A stretch of 64,000 nucleotides of DNA from Paralvinella palmiformis (lineage: Eukaryota; Annelida; Polychaeta; Terebellida; Alvinellidae), in contig JAODUP010000014.1 of NCBI GenBank assembly GCA_025642065.1, positions 211,001 to 275,000 of the forward strand. Direction: 5' to 3'. Below are positions 12,790 through 33,245 of the stretch, in pieces; positions within the stretch are counted from its first letter, which is position 1; each line of letters begins with the position of its first letter. Position numbers and translations under genes: made by a program. The notes under the pieces were generated by a model. The model was not told where the DNA came from. It saw only the letters and a list, made by a program, of their open reading frames with translations, and did not search any database.

Positions 12790-13590
12790 TTAGCGTGCTA
12801 GATAAACTGTAGTATTATCACCGATGGTACTAGGTACCGTTAATGGTCACGATGACCCACACTTCAGCGGCGCACCAATTCTTCTGGATCGGTTTATAAC
12901 ATCTGTTAAATCCTTGTCGCACATCTATCCCCGGATCAATTGTGTGCATTACTGCCAATTTTAGACATATAAAATGCACTTATTCGTCGCAAATTAAATG
13001 GTAAAATTATAACCAAAATAACCCGCAGGTTTGCATTTCGGAATCCTAAATAGTTGAGGTCTATTTCCTTGTTGGGAGATAGGATGAAGACATGTTAGCT
13101 GATTCTAGGATTAACTGTGCGAGCTCTCGGGTTCTCTTATAAATATGATATTTAATTTATTCCGGCAAACATATTTTATGCGAAGAACTTTTTTTTCATT
13201 AGTTAAAAATCCCACCGGCTTCGGGTCATAATGCTCAGAGCCTATTGATAAATCCAACCAGAAAGGTTATTGAAGCATAGACATCCCAATGACAAGTGTC
13301 ACCAAGGTCATTAAATAAAGGAGTACACGAACGTGCCGATTTCTCGTATAAATTTACTGTTACAAACATTTCCTTCGTTTTACGGTAGAAACATCCCACT
13401 TGTTAATTTTACTGTAACAGATTTGTTTTAGTTTTTTACTCTGATTCGCTTTTTTATTTTACTGCAATAAACCTGTTATTTGCGTCAATCTAACAAATTC
13501 TTGCTTATTTCAATCGAACAAACTTCTCGGCTACATCATAAACTGCAGTCGCTCCATTTCAGCAAGCCGCGTTTCCAGCAAGGGGCGTAA
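12790..13590. other. Intergenic, nothing recognised
   Basis: Unique AT-rich DNA between the truncated LINE and the CTCF-like site; no frame or repeat family seen. Confidence 0.4.
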
Positions 13591-13591
13591 T

Positions 13592-13614
13592 AGTGGCGCC
13601 ATCTGGTGAATAAC
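13592..13614 (-). promoter_or_regulatory. CTCF-like core in a 23-base word shared with 63628
   Basis: The inverse of AGATGGCGCC is at 13595-13604. The word AGTGGCGCCATCTGG-GA-TAAC recurs near 63628 with two changes. Confidence 0.4.
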
Positions 13615-13873
13615 ACTGAAAGTACAACGTCCCATTATGACGTTTCGCCCGAGGGGATTTATTTGATTTGTTTAATTTCATGACCCCTAAAACACCATCA
13701 AAACCCCGGAGATAATCAGCAATAATATGCCAGCTATATTGAACAATAACGAAGTGAGATATTTTTGTGTTTAATCTGGGCGCTGGTCATACCTGTGTCA
13801 TGCTGATGGATGTTAACCTGGGATTTGAGCCCAGTGCCGTGAGTCTGAAATATACTGTGCTACCAACTGCCTG

Positions 13874-14064
13874 GATGATGAGGATGATTGATGTTTTACG
13901 GCCACTTTTATGCACATGGTCGGCTAAATGGGCCGAGCGACCTCCGAAGGTAATGAGACGAACTCAAAGACGAGACAACCTTCAGATATGCCCACGCCGA
14001 GATTCAAACACGGGTGGTAGTGATCCGTGGTCCAACACGCTACAGCATGACCAAGGAGGCGCTC
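13874..14064 (-). repeat. SINE family 1 copy with perfect target-site duplication
   Basis: Full-length copy bounded by the exact 15-base duplication GCTACCAACTGCCTG at 13859-13873 and 14065-14079. This fixes both ends of the element and shows it inserted by target-primed retroposition. Confidence 0.92.
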
Positions 14065-14079
14065 GCTACCAACTGCCTG

Positions 14080-15660
14080 AAAAGGCCATATATGATATAG
14101 ACTATGTGTGAGTATGGATGAAAACATTACAGATCATAAAGCATAATATTTACTGAGCAAAACAGGCCACAAAACACTGATACTGGCATTAAGTCACTTT
14201 AATCACATAAGTAGAGTATGCCTTTTTCAACCCTATTTTCGGCCCCATTAAGGCATGAATGAAAGTCGTGGCAATGTATAATGTTCAGTTATTATCTTAT
14301 TTCATTGTATTATATCCGTTGAAGACGAATATAAAACAACAAATAAAAAACATATATCGATTTCTAAAAACCGAGCCATGACAACACAACAAGATCACAT
14401 GACATAACAGGCAAAGCCTCATCCCTATTTTCGGCCTACGCAATAAAACATGGTTCCTATGTTGGTATGATGAGCTGCTTGTTTCAATTTAATAATAATA
14501 ATTCTAAACTTCTATGGCGCCAATATTCTCAAAAAGAATTGAGCTCAGTAGCGGACCTAGTACTATGGGGTTGGGCAATCTCACAGTCGAGGTACAATGC
14601 AAAATTCATCAACCAATTTTAGTGCAGTTTGCTTTTGCATATCAAGGTGGAACTGGGTGACAATTTTGTTTTACCCATCAATTTAGATTGCATCCACTGT
14701 TCCCGACACGTGTCTGTGTTTACAAACAATCTGAAATCACATGAGACTTGCCCCAACTGCCCCAAATACGCACAGGCCGATTACTGGGATGGGCCGAAAA
14801 TAGGGAATTAGCCAATATCACAGATAACATCGACGAAACACCTCGATATACCATCTTTACATACGTTACATAAATACGGAATAAAAAGACACGTTCGTTA
14901 AGTACGAAGTTAATAAAATCTTGAAAGTATAAGTCCATCACTATCATAAGTTATTAGATTGCAAACGTGAATTCCAAAATATTCACAATAAATTGTTGTT
15001 TATTTGTTTTCTTTGCCAGCTTAATCTTATTCATCATTTCAATAGTGCTAGAAGAAGTGATGGGCACCATATTTTTTTAATTCCTTTATCTTTTAAACCA
15101 GTAGCCTGGAACAAGTCACATCAAACAGTTTATGTGCCCATCGCTTGACCAATATCATATGATGTAGCATACACCAACACTTCACCATGAATGTTACTGA
15201 AATATTTCACAGATTAATATTCACAGCAAATTACCATTTAATATGTTTTGTCTTATGGATATATATATATATATATATATATATATCTTTTTTTCAAGCC
15301 ACACTATTTTTTATAAAAACCTTCACTGTTCTGCCAACAGAAATACAGTCATGTGGCTTATAGCTATTCAGATCTATAATACTGCCAGCATGGCTTACTC
15401 ATATTTACAATTTTCATTATATACGCAGATAGGTTACAGCCTCTTGATAACATACAATTAGGTGTATTAGACAGATAACGTTCAGAGCCTTACAGCCTAA
15501 TTACATGTGATAATTGTTTTACGATTGGCAAATAGTACAAATTAGTTGATAGCGTGTATGCATGTGTGTGTCTGTGTGTGCACACGTGTGAAATTAAAAC
15601 ACCTAAAACTTAGAAACGTCATACCTGTCCGAGTACCTTAATATTCTAAACACATTTAAT
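14080..15660. other. Intergenic downstream of the TMEM184C-like gene
   Basis: AT-rich with a TA microsatellite at about 15259-15287. A short AAT repeat followed by TCTATGGCGCC at 14490-14523 may be another decayed LINE 3' tail in reverse. No gene is supported. Confidence 0.35.
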
Positions 15661-15668
15661 AAACCACT

Positions 15669-15674
15669 TTTATT
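15669..15674 (-). terminator. Candidate polyadenylation signal AATAAA
   Basis: An AATAAA hexamer on the minus strand lies about 235 bases beyond the stop codon of the TMEM184C-like gene. Position and orientation fit a short 3'UTR. It is only a hexamer match in AT-rich DNA, so transcript data would be needed. Confidence 0.4.
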
Positions 15675-15907
15675 ATCAGGTAAATAGCGAGGAGGTATAT
15701 TTCTAAACTGTTTTAAGTCATACGGCCTGCAAAAACTGAAGTTCATGCCAGCAAAGTTTTAAGTAAAAAACCAATAAAGTTAATGTGTCAGTCTAGTAGA
15801 ACGATGCAAATTAAGTTTGCCCCATCAATGACTGTACATGTTCATAAACCGAATGCTTACCGACTGAAATAAGAATGATACGAACGATTAGACAAGTCAA
15901 CATCCAC

Positions 15908-25275
<9,368 letters not shown>

Positions 25276-25323
25276 GTTTAATCACAGGGGATGGTGTTTG
25301 TCACATGACTATTGTTACCCTGT
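25276..25323 (-). other. TMEM184C: 5'UTR part of the first coding exon, with an upstream splice acceptor
   Basis: Read on the minus strand, a pyrimidine-rich run ending in CAG stops at 25324, and 48 bases follow before the ATG at 25275. This suggests at least one further non-coding 5' exon at higher coordinates, somewhere between 25.4 and 32 kb. I could not locate that exon or the transcription start from sequence alone. Confidence 0.5.
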
Positions 25324-28300
25324 CTGAAAATGAAAGAGGTAAAAGGGTTAGGAATATCCCCATGATTTTTACAAACATTGGTATTAAATCAAAGAATACA
25401 ATACATACATGGGTTGTTTCAAAATTGCTTAAACCAAATGTAATTGATGACAATTTTAAACGCTACTTCTAAACATCCTAATATTAATGACTGCTTTCTC
25501 TCAAATCTATTCATGGTTATGTAGCTCAATTTAATCACTGGAAGACCATATTACTGAGATAATCCAACATAGTTTTGCCTCAGTTTGGCTAAGAATAATT
25601 TTTTAATAACAATAATACAAATGTATATTTTATATTACACCCAAATCTAGATAAAGCCATTTTTGGTGATTTAAAATGAGGTTAATAAAATAAATATACA
25701 AGGTTACTGCCAACAGACTGACTAGATTAACAACTTCAATAGATATATTTCAAGGACTGTCTTATACTATAACTTAGATATATACCTATTGAGGCAATAC
25801 TTTTAAGGCATCTGAATGTGATGAAATGTCTTCTAATTTTAATCACTTATACCGTTGACAATGCATTTTCAAAGTTGATATAAAGTGGCTATAGCTCCAG
25901 ATTTATAAGTGCATTTTTTTGGAGTTATTGGCCCAACACCTTTTGTATGCCTATACACAATATCACAGGCTCATATATTGCAGGGTGTTTAACAGCCTTC
26001 CCTCACTCAACTGAAAATTATATAAAACATATTAAGAACCCCAAAGGCTCAGATCCATTTAACCCTGAATATTACTCCTTTAAGATTAACTGTTATTAGT
26101 CAGGACGTCTTTACATCTACTAACATATAGTATTGTCACTTGGTTCATAAATAATTGGCTCAAATTAATAATATATCAAATAAACATGGCCATACAGATT
26201 ATGGGGATATATCCATCTTTGAAAACAACTAGTATATAATGCTGAAAATATATATCACCACCACTTACATCATACAAATACACCTGCATATGCAATTGCT
26301 GCAAAAACATATCTATATTTGCCTCTATGTATTAAAGTTAGTAACCTTTCAGCTAACATCTTAAATTATATCATGTAACAAATTATAACATGTACTGGTC
26401 ACCATCCAGGGATATAAATTATAATATAAAACACCCAAAAATATTTAATATCAATATTTATTGATGTCTAAGCCACAGTTTTACTACAATGGGTTCACAG
26501 ATTCTGCTGCATGCCCGTAATAGTCCTGAGACTGATTTTTCACCATTTGTGGAAAATATTATTATTTTATTTATATGTCTTGTGCTGATAGTAATAATAT
26601 GGCTGAAATGGCAGTTTTTAACGTCAGTGCCAGCCTTCCACATCGTTGTTGGTTCAAACAGCCTTCATGAAGATCGACCATGTCAATGGTGGCTATAAGG
26701 TGTTCTCTAACCATGTGCATTGCATGTAAGAGATGAGGGTTTGTAGCACTTCCTGAAGAATACTGCAGGTAAGAAACCTTCAGCTAAATCAAAGTCCAGG
26801 TCAGTGGGATCTTGCAGTCTCAGGTTTTGTCAATGGTGTTTTGCTGCATGAAGAAGATTGGATGGTGTTGGTAAGGAAGGCACTGGATCATCATTATTAA
26901 CCTCGTTCATGATGATATCATCGACACTTGTCGCAGCAGATTTGAAGATATAAACATAAGTTTATTGCAATTCACACTCTGTATAGCTTTTGGTTAAGAA
27001 ATATAATGTTTTCTGGTAAGAAATGGTATAGGTTTTGGTTACAAAGACTGAGCAAATTAGTCAATGTCTGAATGGTTGATTATTCACCATCTACAATCTT
27101 ATATTAGGTGAGGGAAATTCTGTAATTGAAAATTATAAGTGTTAATAACAATGTTAACTAACATCTGTATTAGGTCAACCAGAACTTTATATGATATTAG
27201 AACTTTTCTACGAACTGGTATCCGTTTGGTTACAAAACAGCATAGTACAAAATGACCTGATACCCTATCAAACATACCAAACCATTTACAAGTTTAGACT
27301 CTAGATCTACGTACAACACAAATACTGAAACTAAACGAGTCTTCTGTCATCATCCTACCATGATGAAGATGATCACAGACAATCTAACCATGGCAAGGAT
27401 GGCTTGGCTTCTCAGTTATTAGCCTATGACATCATTTCCTGTCTATCACAGCAAGCAGCAAAATAGATTAAATGATAAATTCACCAAAGCATGAACTTAT
27501 GATGAAGGAACAACAATAATGACAGACTGTTAGTGTCATATAATTATTTGTATATGTCGGCCTCATTTTAATTATTGCCATCAGTAACAATCATACAAAG
27601 AGAAATTGTAAATGACAGCATAACTGAAAAGCTGAAGCCTAGCCTAGGCTTGTAAAGGAAACATAACTTCCTAACTTCTAAGGGCAAGGATAACCGATAA
27701 GCCTAAACGTGCTAACGTACCTTAAGGTAATTTTATTTTTCTACCACTTAACCTGAGCTTCTCATGGCGATAACAATATCTGTCCATAAAACATCATAGA
27801 TCTCTATATATTATCGTATGATGATCGTATTATTACTATTAACCAAGTAAAAAATATTTGTTTTAGGTATTAAACCAAAACAAATTTCCTCATAAAGTCA
27901 TATGACACCCTGATAGACTATTACCATATGACAAATAAATGTACGTTTAGGTTAGATAAACCTTTGTTTGCCCAATAATTATCTAAGTAACTGTGATAAT
28001 GTTTATAGCCTATTAATAAAAACATTATATAGAGAACTATCATTATCATAGATATCAGTTAGTACCTAATTTTATCACATAATTAGTTAAATAAATAAAT
28101 ACATACATACTAAACGTTCATATAAGTGTGATCTCGTAATTTTGTGTATTCATTCAATGTTTTATATATATATATATATATATATGTATGTGCTCCCTGT
28201 AATCACTGTTGTATTCGTTTACTCTCACGCACAATCCGATGATTATTATATAGATCTGTAGATACAGTATATATCTAGTGGACGCCAGCGAAGAAAGTCA

Positions 28301-30575
28301 TTGGCTACGCTATGAACGGTCGTATCTGTAATAAACTATTTTAACTCTTGACTCATTGTCAACAGAACTGGATCTACATTTTGTGACGTTATGATGATGC
28401 AGATTGAGAGTCATGCTGTTTGTTGCCTTTACGAATTCAAGTAGAACTATGTTACTAGACTAATATCTACTAGTAGTAATACCTTTCAGCGAGTTGATTT
28501 CATCTGTTCCACTGATCAGGTTAGTCCTTATCAGTAAATGTAGTAGATCTAGATTAAGTTATTCAACTTATTTTATCGACTTAATAATTATAAAACTTCA
28601 AAGAAACCGTAACTTATTAATATTATCATTACGCAATGAAATAGACTGTCTGTCTAATACAGGACTGAAGATATGCATCTGCAGGATTGATTATCGTGAT
28701 TATGTAAAAACTCGCACTGAAACATTAAATGTGTAATTATCGTTCTAGAATGGATGTGTGATTATGTAGACTGTAGTGGAACATGTTTATTACGTTCACA
28801 GTTTCAGTTTGCTTCATTTCATGCACATGACATGATCATATGATGCTATATAATAATAATGTTAAGACTATTTTCTTGTATGAGGATAAATTATTACCAA
28901 ATGCATGCAAGCGCTTAATACAAAATAATACACGTGCACCAATTGAAAGGCATCATGATTTGATAGTTTCACTTTCCACTTATTCTTTCTCTCTCGATGA
29001 TGCTGTTTTGAACTTGTACATTTATGAAAAAGCGATACAAGATAACAGCTAGCTTAAAAATCGGTCCATCTGTATTTAGTGTATAAAGCAGCCACTGTCA
29101 GATGTTAACAGCATAGCTGTCTTCATATCATATATGGTCTAAGAACCTCAGTTGGATATGAACTTGTATCATTTCATGGTCTGTGATCACAAACCAGAGA
29201 TTGCAGATGAAAGTGTGAACACTAATTTACAGTGTGCCATCTTTTACTGAGTGGCTAATAGTAATACAGACATGGGGTCAATTCCATTTGGTCAATTCCA
29301 CATCAAATTGATCAATTCCAAATTTACCAAATCCATCTTTTACCTACTCGTATCACTGATTGGAGTAGGTACTTTGAGTACTTACTCTGAGTAGTACTCA
29401 AAGTAGGTAGGTAGGTATTCCAGTTAGGTACTCAGTGATACCTACTCCGAGTAGTTTATATTCCAAGTAGGATTGTCCTGGAAGAAATAAAATGGTAAAT
29501 TAATTTGTGGGTTGATTTTTTCTGTAGGAAACTTAAATTCCAATCCCAAATTTATCTATTCCAATTCCATTTTTTTTTAAATAAACAAATCCGGAATTGA
29601 ATCTGGGCTAATACTGTACCTCTTCCCTCATCATTCACAGAGGTGCAATGTGGTTGGTATTAGACATTCAGCTGTCAACATGATGCAGCTGCCAGTCTCA
29701 TAGTCATAGCAATGAAGAACAGGATGTGGAAGAGGTATAATGGTGACCACACTCCTGCTGGGTGTTGTATTTAATACACCTGAATCCATTGTTTCAGCTT
29801 TCATTTTTCAGATACAATACATCACAAAATTAGTCAGTGTCAGATACAAGAGGAATGGGGTTGAGGTCTATATTTGGGCATATGAGGTGGCCACCTTCAT
29901 TGGCTATTTTTTTGGCATGGTTATAACAGATCCAGAACATTGATGTTTACGGTTAAAATGGTGGGGAAAATTCTGGTATTATCGCTCAGGCGACCCCCTA
30001 CAAATCCCACAATGCAAAGTGCGGCTGGTTTGTTTTGGTTTTTGGTGTCATCATGCTTCAGGCTTAGCAACATATTGATCCCACAATGCTGAGCTACTTG
30101 GTCATTGGTGCTGCCAGTTCCTCATAGCTGTATGCACATAAACTTGTTACAGAAATCCAGTTCTTAAGTTATTGGAACAAGGCAATGTGACTGTGAGGGT
30201 CATCAATCACAAAGTTTATATTTCTTGGTTGTTGTGTCATGTCTGTGACTGTTAGCATTTCTTGTTTGTTCAATCAGCAAAAATATGTAGGTGAGGCACT
30301 GTTGGGTGGATTGCCAATTCTCCTGGGACCATTAATTCTAAGATCACCTACAAAATACACAATGAGTCTTAGTCAACAATATAATAATATTAATGAATTT
30401 AAAAAAAATTAAATATAATTTATATTATTATTATTCATTTTCCTCATTAACTAAACCAGCTGTTGAGTCAATTACATGCTTCTCTGTGCAAGGTTTGACT
30501 TCTCTACATATAATAGCTATATATTCTGTAACTCTAAACAAAAGAAGGTAATAATTTAACATGATACAAACCCTA
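25324..30575. other. AT-rich DNA upstream of the TMEM184C-like gene
   Basis: No complete gene. A non-coding first exon of the minus gene may lie here. Around 26832-26936 the minus strand keeps a short coding-like stretch (DDPVPSLPTPSNLL) that soon hits stops, perhaps a decayed transposase. The 67-residue frame at 29740 is not recognised. Confidence 0.35.
29341..29465. repeat. Imperfect palindrome rich in AGTAGGTA/TACTCAGAG words
   Basis: The core TACTTTGAGTACT and AGTACTCAAAGTA are exact inverse arms around 10 bases. The outer parts (TATCACTGA-GGAGTAGG and TACTCAGTGATACCTACTCC) also pair. Origin unknown, possibly a DNA-transposon end region. Confidence 0.6.
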
Positions 30576-31214
30576 ATTATGGAGGGATGATGGCTTACTC
30601 AGACTACTGAGTCCTTGTGTAATCAATAAGTGCTGTCAGTTCATGGTGAAAGTCAGGTATGACTATTGGAACACTGTTAATGTTAACCACATTACCTATG
30701 AATATAATCATAATGGTGTTAATCATACAAAAATTAATTTTACTTACTAGGTTGAGTGGGACATACATGCTGCTGACTGCCCCTGGCATAAACACTATTT
30801 CAGACTAGGACAGTTGCTCAATGAATTAAATGTTTTTAATCTGTGAATTTGCCTCACTGAGTAATGGCCGCTCTCATTCTGTTTACATTCTAGGCTTACT
30901 GTACTTGACAGACAGAGGCATCACATCTGACACACTTGTGTGCCCTGATTGTTTGATTTATTACTCATTAAAAGATCTGATAACAGGCATGCCATATAAT
31001 ATGATAACTGTAAATACTATTTTAAATTATCTGGTCTTTATGACTCTACTACCCATAAATAACTTGGGGATCACTATATTTAGCAATCCAGATTGCCAGG
31101 AAACCACTAAGTTCAGTGTTCCAATAGTCATACCTGACTTTCACCATGAACTGACAGCACTTATTGATTACACAAGGACTCAGTAGTCTGAGTAAGCCAT
31201 CATCCCTCCATAAT
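30576..31214. repeat. Perfect 101-bp inverted repeat with 437-bp spacer
   Basis: The left arm 30576-30676 (starting ATTATGGAGGGATGATGGC) is exactly complementary to the right arm 31114-31214. Both arms encode the same short frame piece ending YTRTQ on opposite strands. The spacer is not self-complementary. No flanking duplication is clear. Confidence 0.9.
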
Positions 31215-32031
31215 ATTATGAAATAAAACATCTTTAACCAGAAATAATCTGCATTGTATTCATCCACCACTTGCAGGGTTCCCCCTCCCCATATCCTCTA
31301 AAATAACAAATTAATTTTCCAGGTGCTGGAAATGTCCTGGAATTTTATAAAATCAGGAAATGTGCTAGAAAAAATATTCCCTGTGAAAAAAATCCACCTA
31401 GAACAAATCAATCTGTGAATAAATATTATGCCGCTAGAAGAAAACTTTAATTTTACCAGTACATAGTCTTGATATCCCATGTTAGTTAAAATTTAATTAA
31501 AAGTGGGTGGTTCAAACAGCTAGAAGGGTGAGGAGGAGGCTGTACCATAAAATGTCAATAATAAATATGATATGTTTTTTCACGCTTATTTTGATTTATT
31601 ACAGGTACCTTTAAATCTTGTATACTTTGTCCTGGAAAATAATATTTCCCTGGCTGTGGGAACCGTGACGTGATCTAGCCAATGAGATCACTAATGCGCT
31701 TAGCTGATTTATAGTATTAACAGAGGACTAAACTTAAAAAAGGTTTCAACATTGCATTTGAAAATTGGTGGTAAATAATTCACTTCAGCTGACATATGGC
31801 ATACTCCTCTGAGAAGTGAGGTGATGCAGTCAAAACCTTATATTAAATGGATGAAACCTCTTACAGCTAGAAGCAACACTGGGATATAAAACTATGATTT
31901 TAAAGTCTGTGGCATAATGTGCTCCCAGATACACCACTTGGGTGCCCAAAGTGTTTGCCAATTAAAGATATAACCATTTTATATCAAGTAGAACATTTAA
32001 TGGATTAGATTTTATATTTATTTCAATGGCA

Positions 32032-33000
32032 CAGGGTTGGCATGTTTCTTCCATGGACGGTAAAAACCGGGTTATTTCCGTTATGGAAGAAATACTTTCT
32101 TCCCTTCCATTTTGGGAAGAAATGGAAGAAACCCCAAAATTTGACAAATATTAATATATTTTTCATGCTAATCATACAAATATGAACTTTAAATTTTTTT
32201 GATAGTCCTCATATCTGTTGGTTTGCAAAAAATCTTTGGGAACAAATTGAAGAAACTAAAATTGACTTGTTTTGACGAACACGTTGAAAATAATTGTACC
32301 GTAAATAATCAAGGTTAAGTCTATTTTTTGAGGAGGGAAAAGGGAGTTCTCAGAAGCACATCGACTTATCTGCACGTCATATTTCCTACCAGCTGAAGGA
32401 AAGATATTTGGGGCCATCTTGTACACACAACACTATAGGATTTAACCCAATAAGAGCCAAAGTCGGAACAAAATTGTCACATCGCTGCCTATTAATACAT
32501 CATTATTCGATAATTAACCATTAATTTTCACCAAACTATTACAATAAATATGAGCTATTGTCCTTTAATTTCATCTTGATTTTATAATCGAAAAATTATT
32601 AAAAGACATGACAGGCGACAACTAACGATTCACATGTGCATCATGGAACTGCTGATCACATGATTCAGTAATTGATTAATTTGCATGGATCATTGGAATC
32701 CACTTGTTCATCAATTAATTGCACAAAGACCCTTTAAAAGCCGCTTCAATTTTTGTATTCCTCACTTCTTACGCAACATCACTACATGATTTGTTCAGAA
32801 ATGTTTGCATATTCTCTACATCCCAGTTACAAGAGGGCTAAACTCTCACCAGATCAGTTCATTATCGTCACAGACTCTGTGACCCTTGGGAGTTTCTTCC
32901 CAATTTCTTCACGGAAGAATGGTTTTCTTCCCGGTAAAAATCCATTTCTTCCCATCAGGAGGGAAGAAATACCTTTCTTCCAGGAAGAAACCCAACCCTG
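32032..33000. mobile_element. Non-autonomous hAT-like DNA transposon, 969 bp
   Basis: The left end reads CAGGGTTGGCATGTTTCTTC and the right end, inverted, reads CAGGGTTGGGTTTCTTCC, so the ends are terminal inverted repeats differing by a 3-base insertion. The element is flanked by an exact 8-base duplication, CAATGGCA, at 32024-32031 and 33001-33008. CAGGG-type ends with 8-base target duplications are diagnostic of the hAT superfamily. Both subterminal regions are packed with GGAAGAA/TTCTTCC motifs, likely transposase-binding sites. No transposase frame is visible inside. It ends 245 bases before the spartin start codon. Confidence 0.85.
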
Positions 33001-33224
33001 CAATGGCAAGATTCCAGCTAAAGTTTGGACCATATTTTCAATAAGCTTGTTGTAGTCCAGTATCATTTCAGTCTGTTGATGCAGCACTAATGTGTTTGTA
33101 TTCTTATCATTATTATCAAGTGTTTCCATACTTTGTACAAGTCTAGATTTATGTTTATCATATCTAACTCGTTTGTTATTAATATTTTGTTTAGTTACGA
33201 ATGACACTAAAACCAATACATGTT

Positions 33225-33245
33225 ACTTCTTTCGTACAGATATTA
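33225..33245 (+). other. SPART: Splice acceptor and 5'UTR end just upstream of the spartin start codon
   Basis: A pyrimidine-rich tract ending in ACAG at 33236-33239 precedes the six bases ATATTA and then the ATG. This decides the start codon at 33246 and implies an untranslated first exon further upstream, perhaps beyond the hAT-like insertion at 32032-33000. Confidence 0.6.

Noticed and set aside
29740..29943. 67-residue plus frame
   Set aside because: No start context, domain or conserved neighbour; too short in AT-rich DNA to call.
30604..31186. Two small frames sharing the ending DYTRTQ on opposite strands, as a possible duplicated gene
   Set aside because: The shared peptide is simply the 101-bp inverted repeat read from both arms; no domain or splice structure.
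33201..33245. Upstream in-frame ATG that would add 15 residues to spartin
   Set aside because: A strong splice acceptor lies between it and the ATG at 33246, so this stretch is probably intron.
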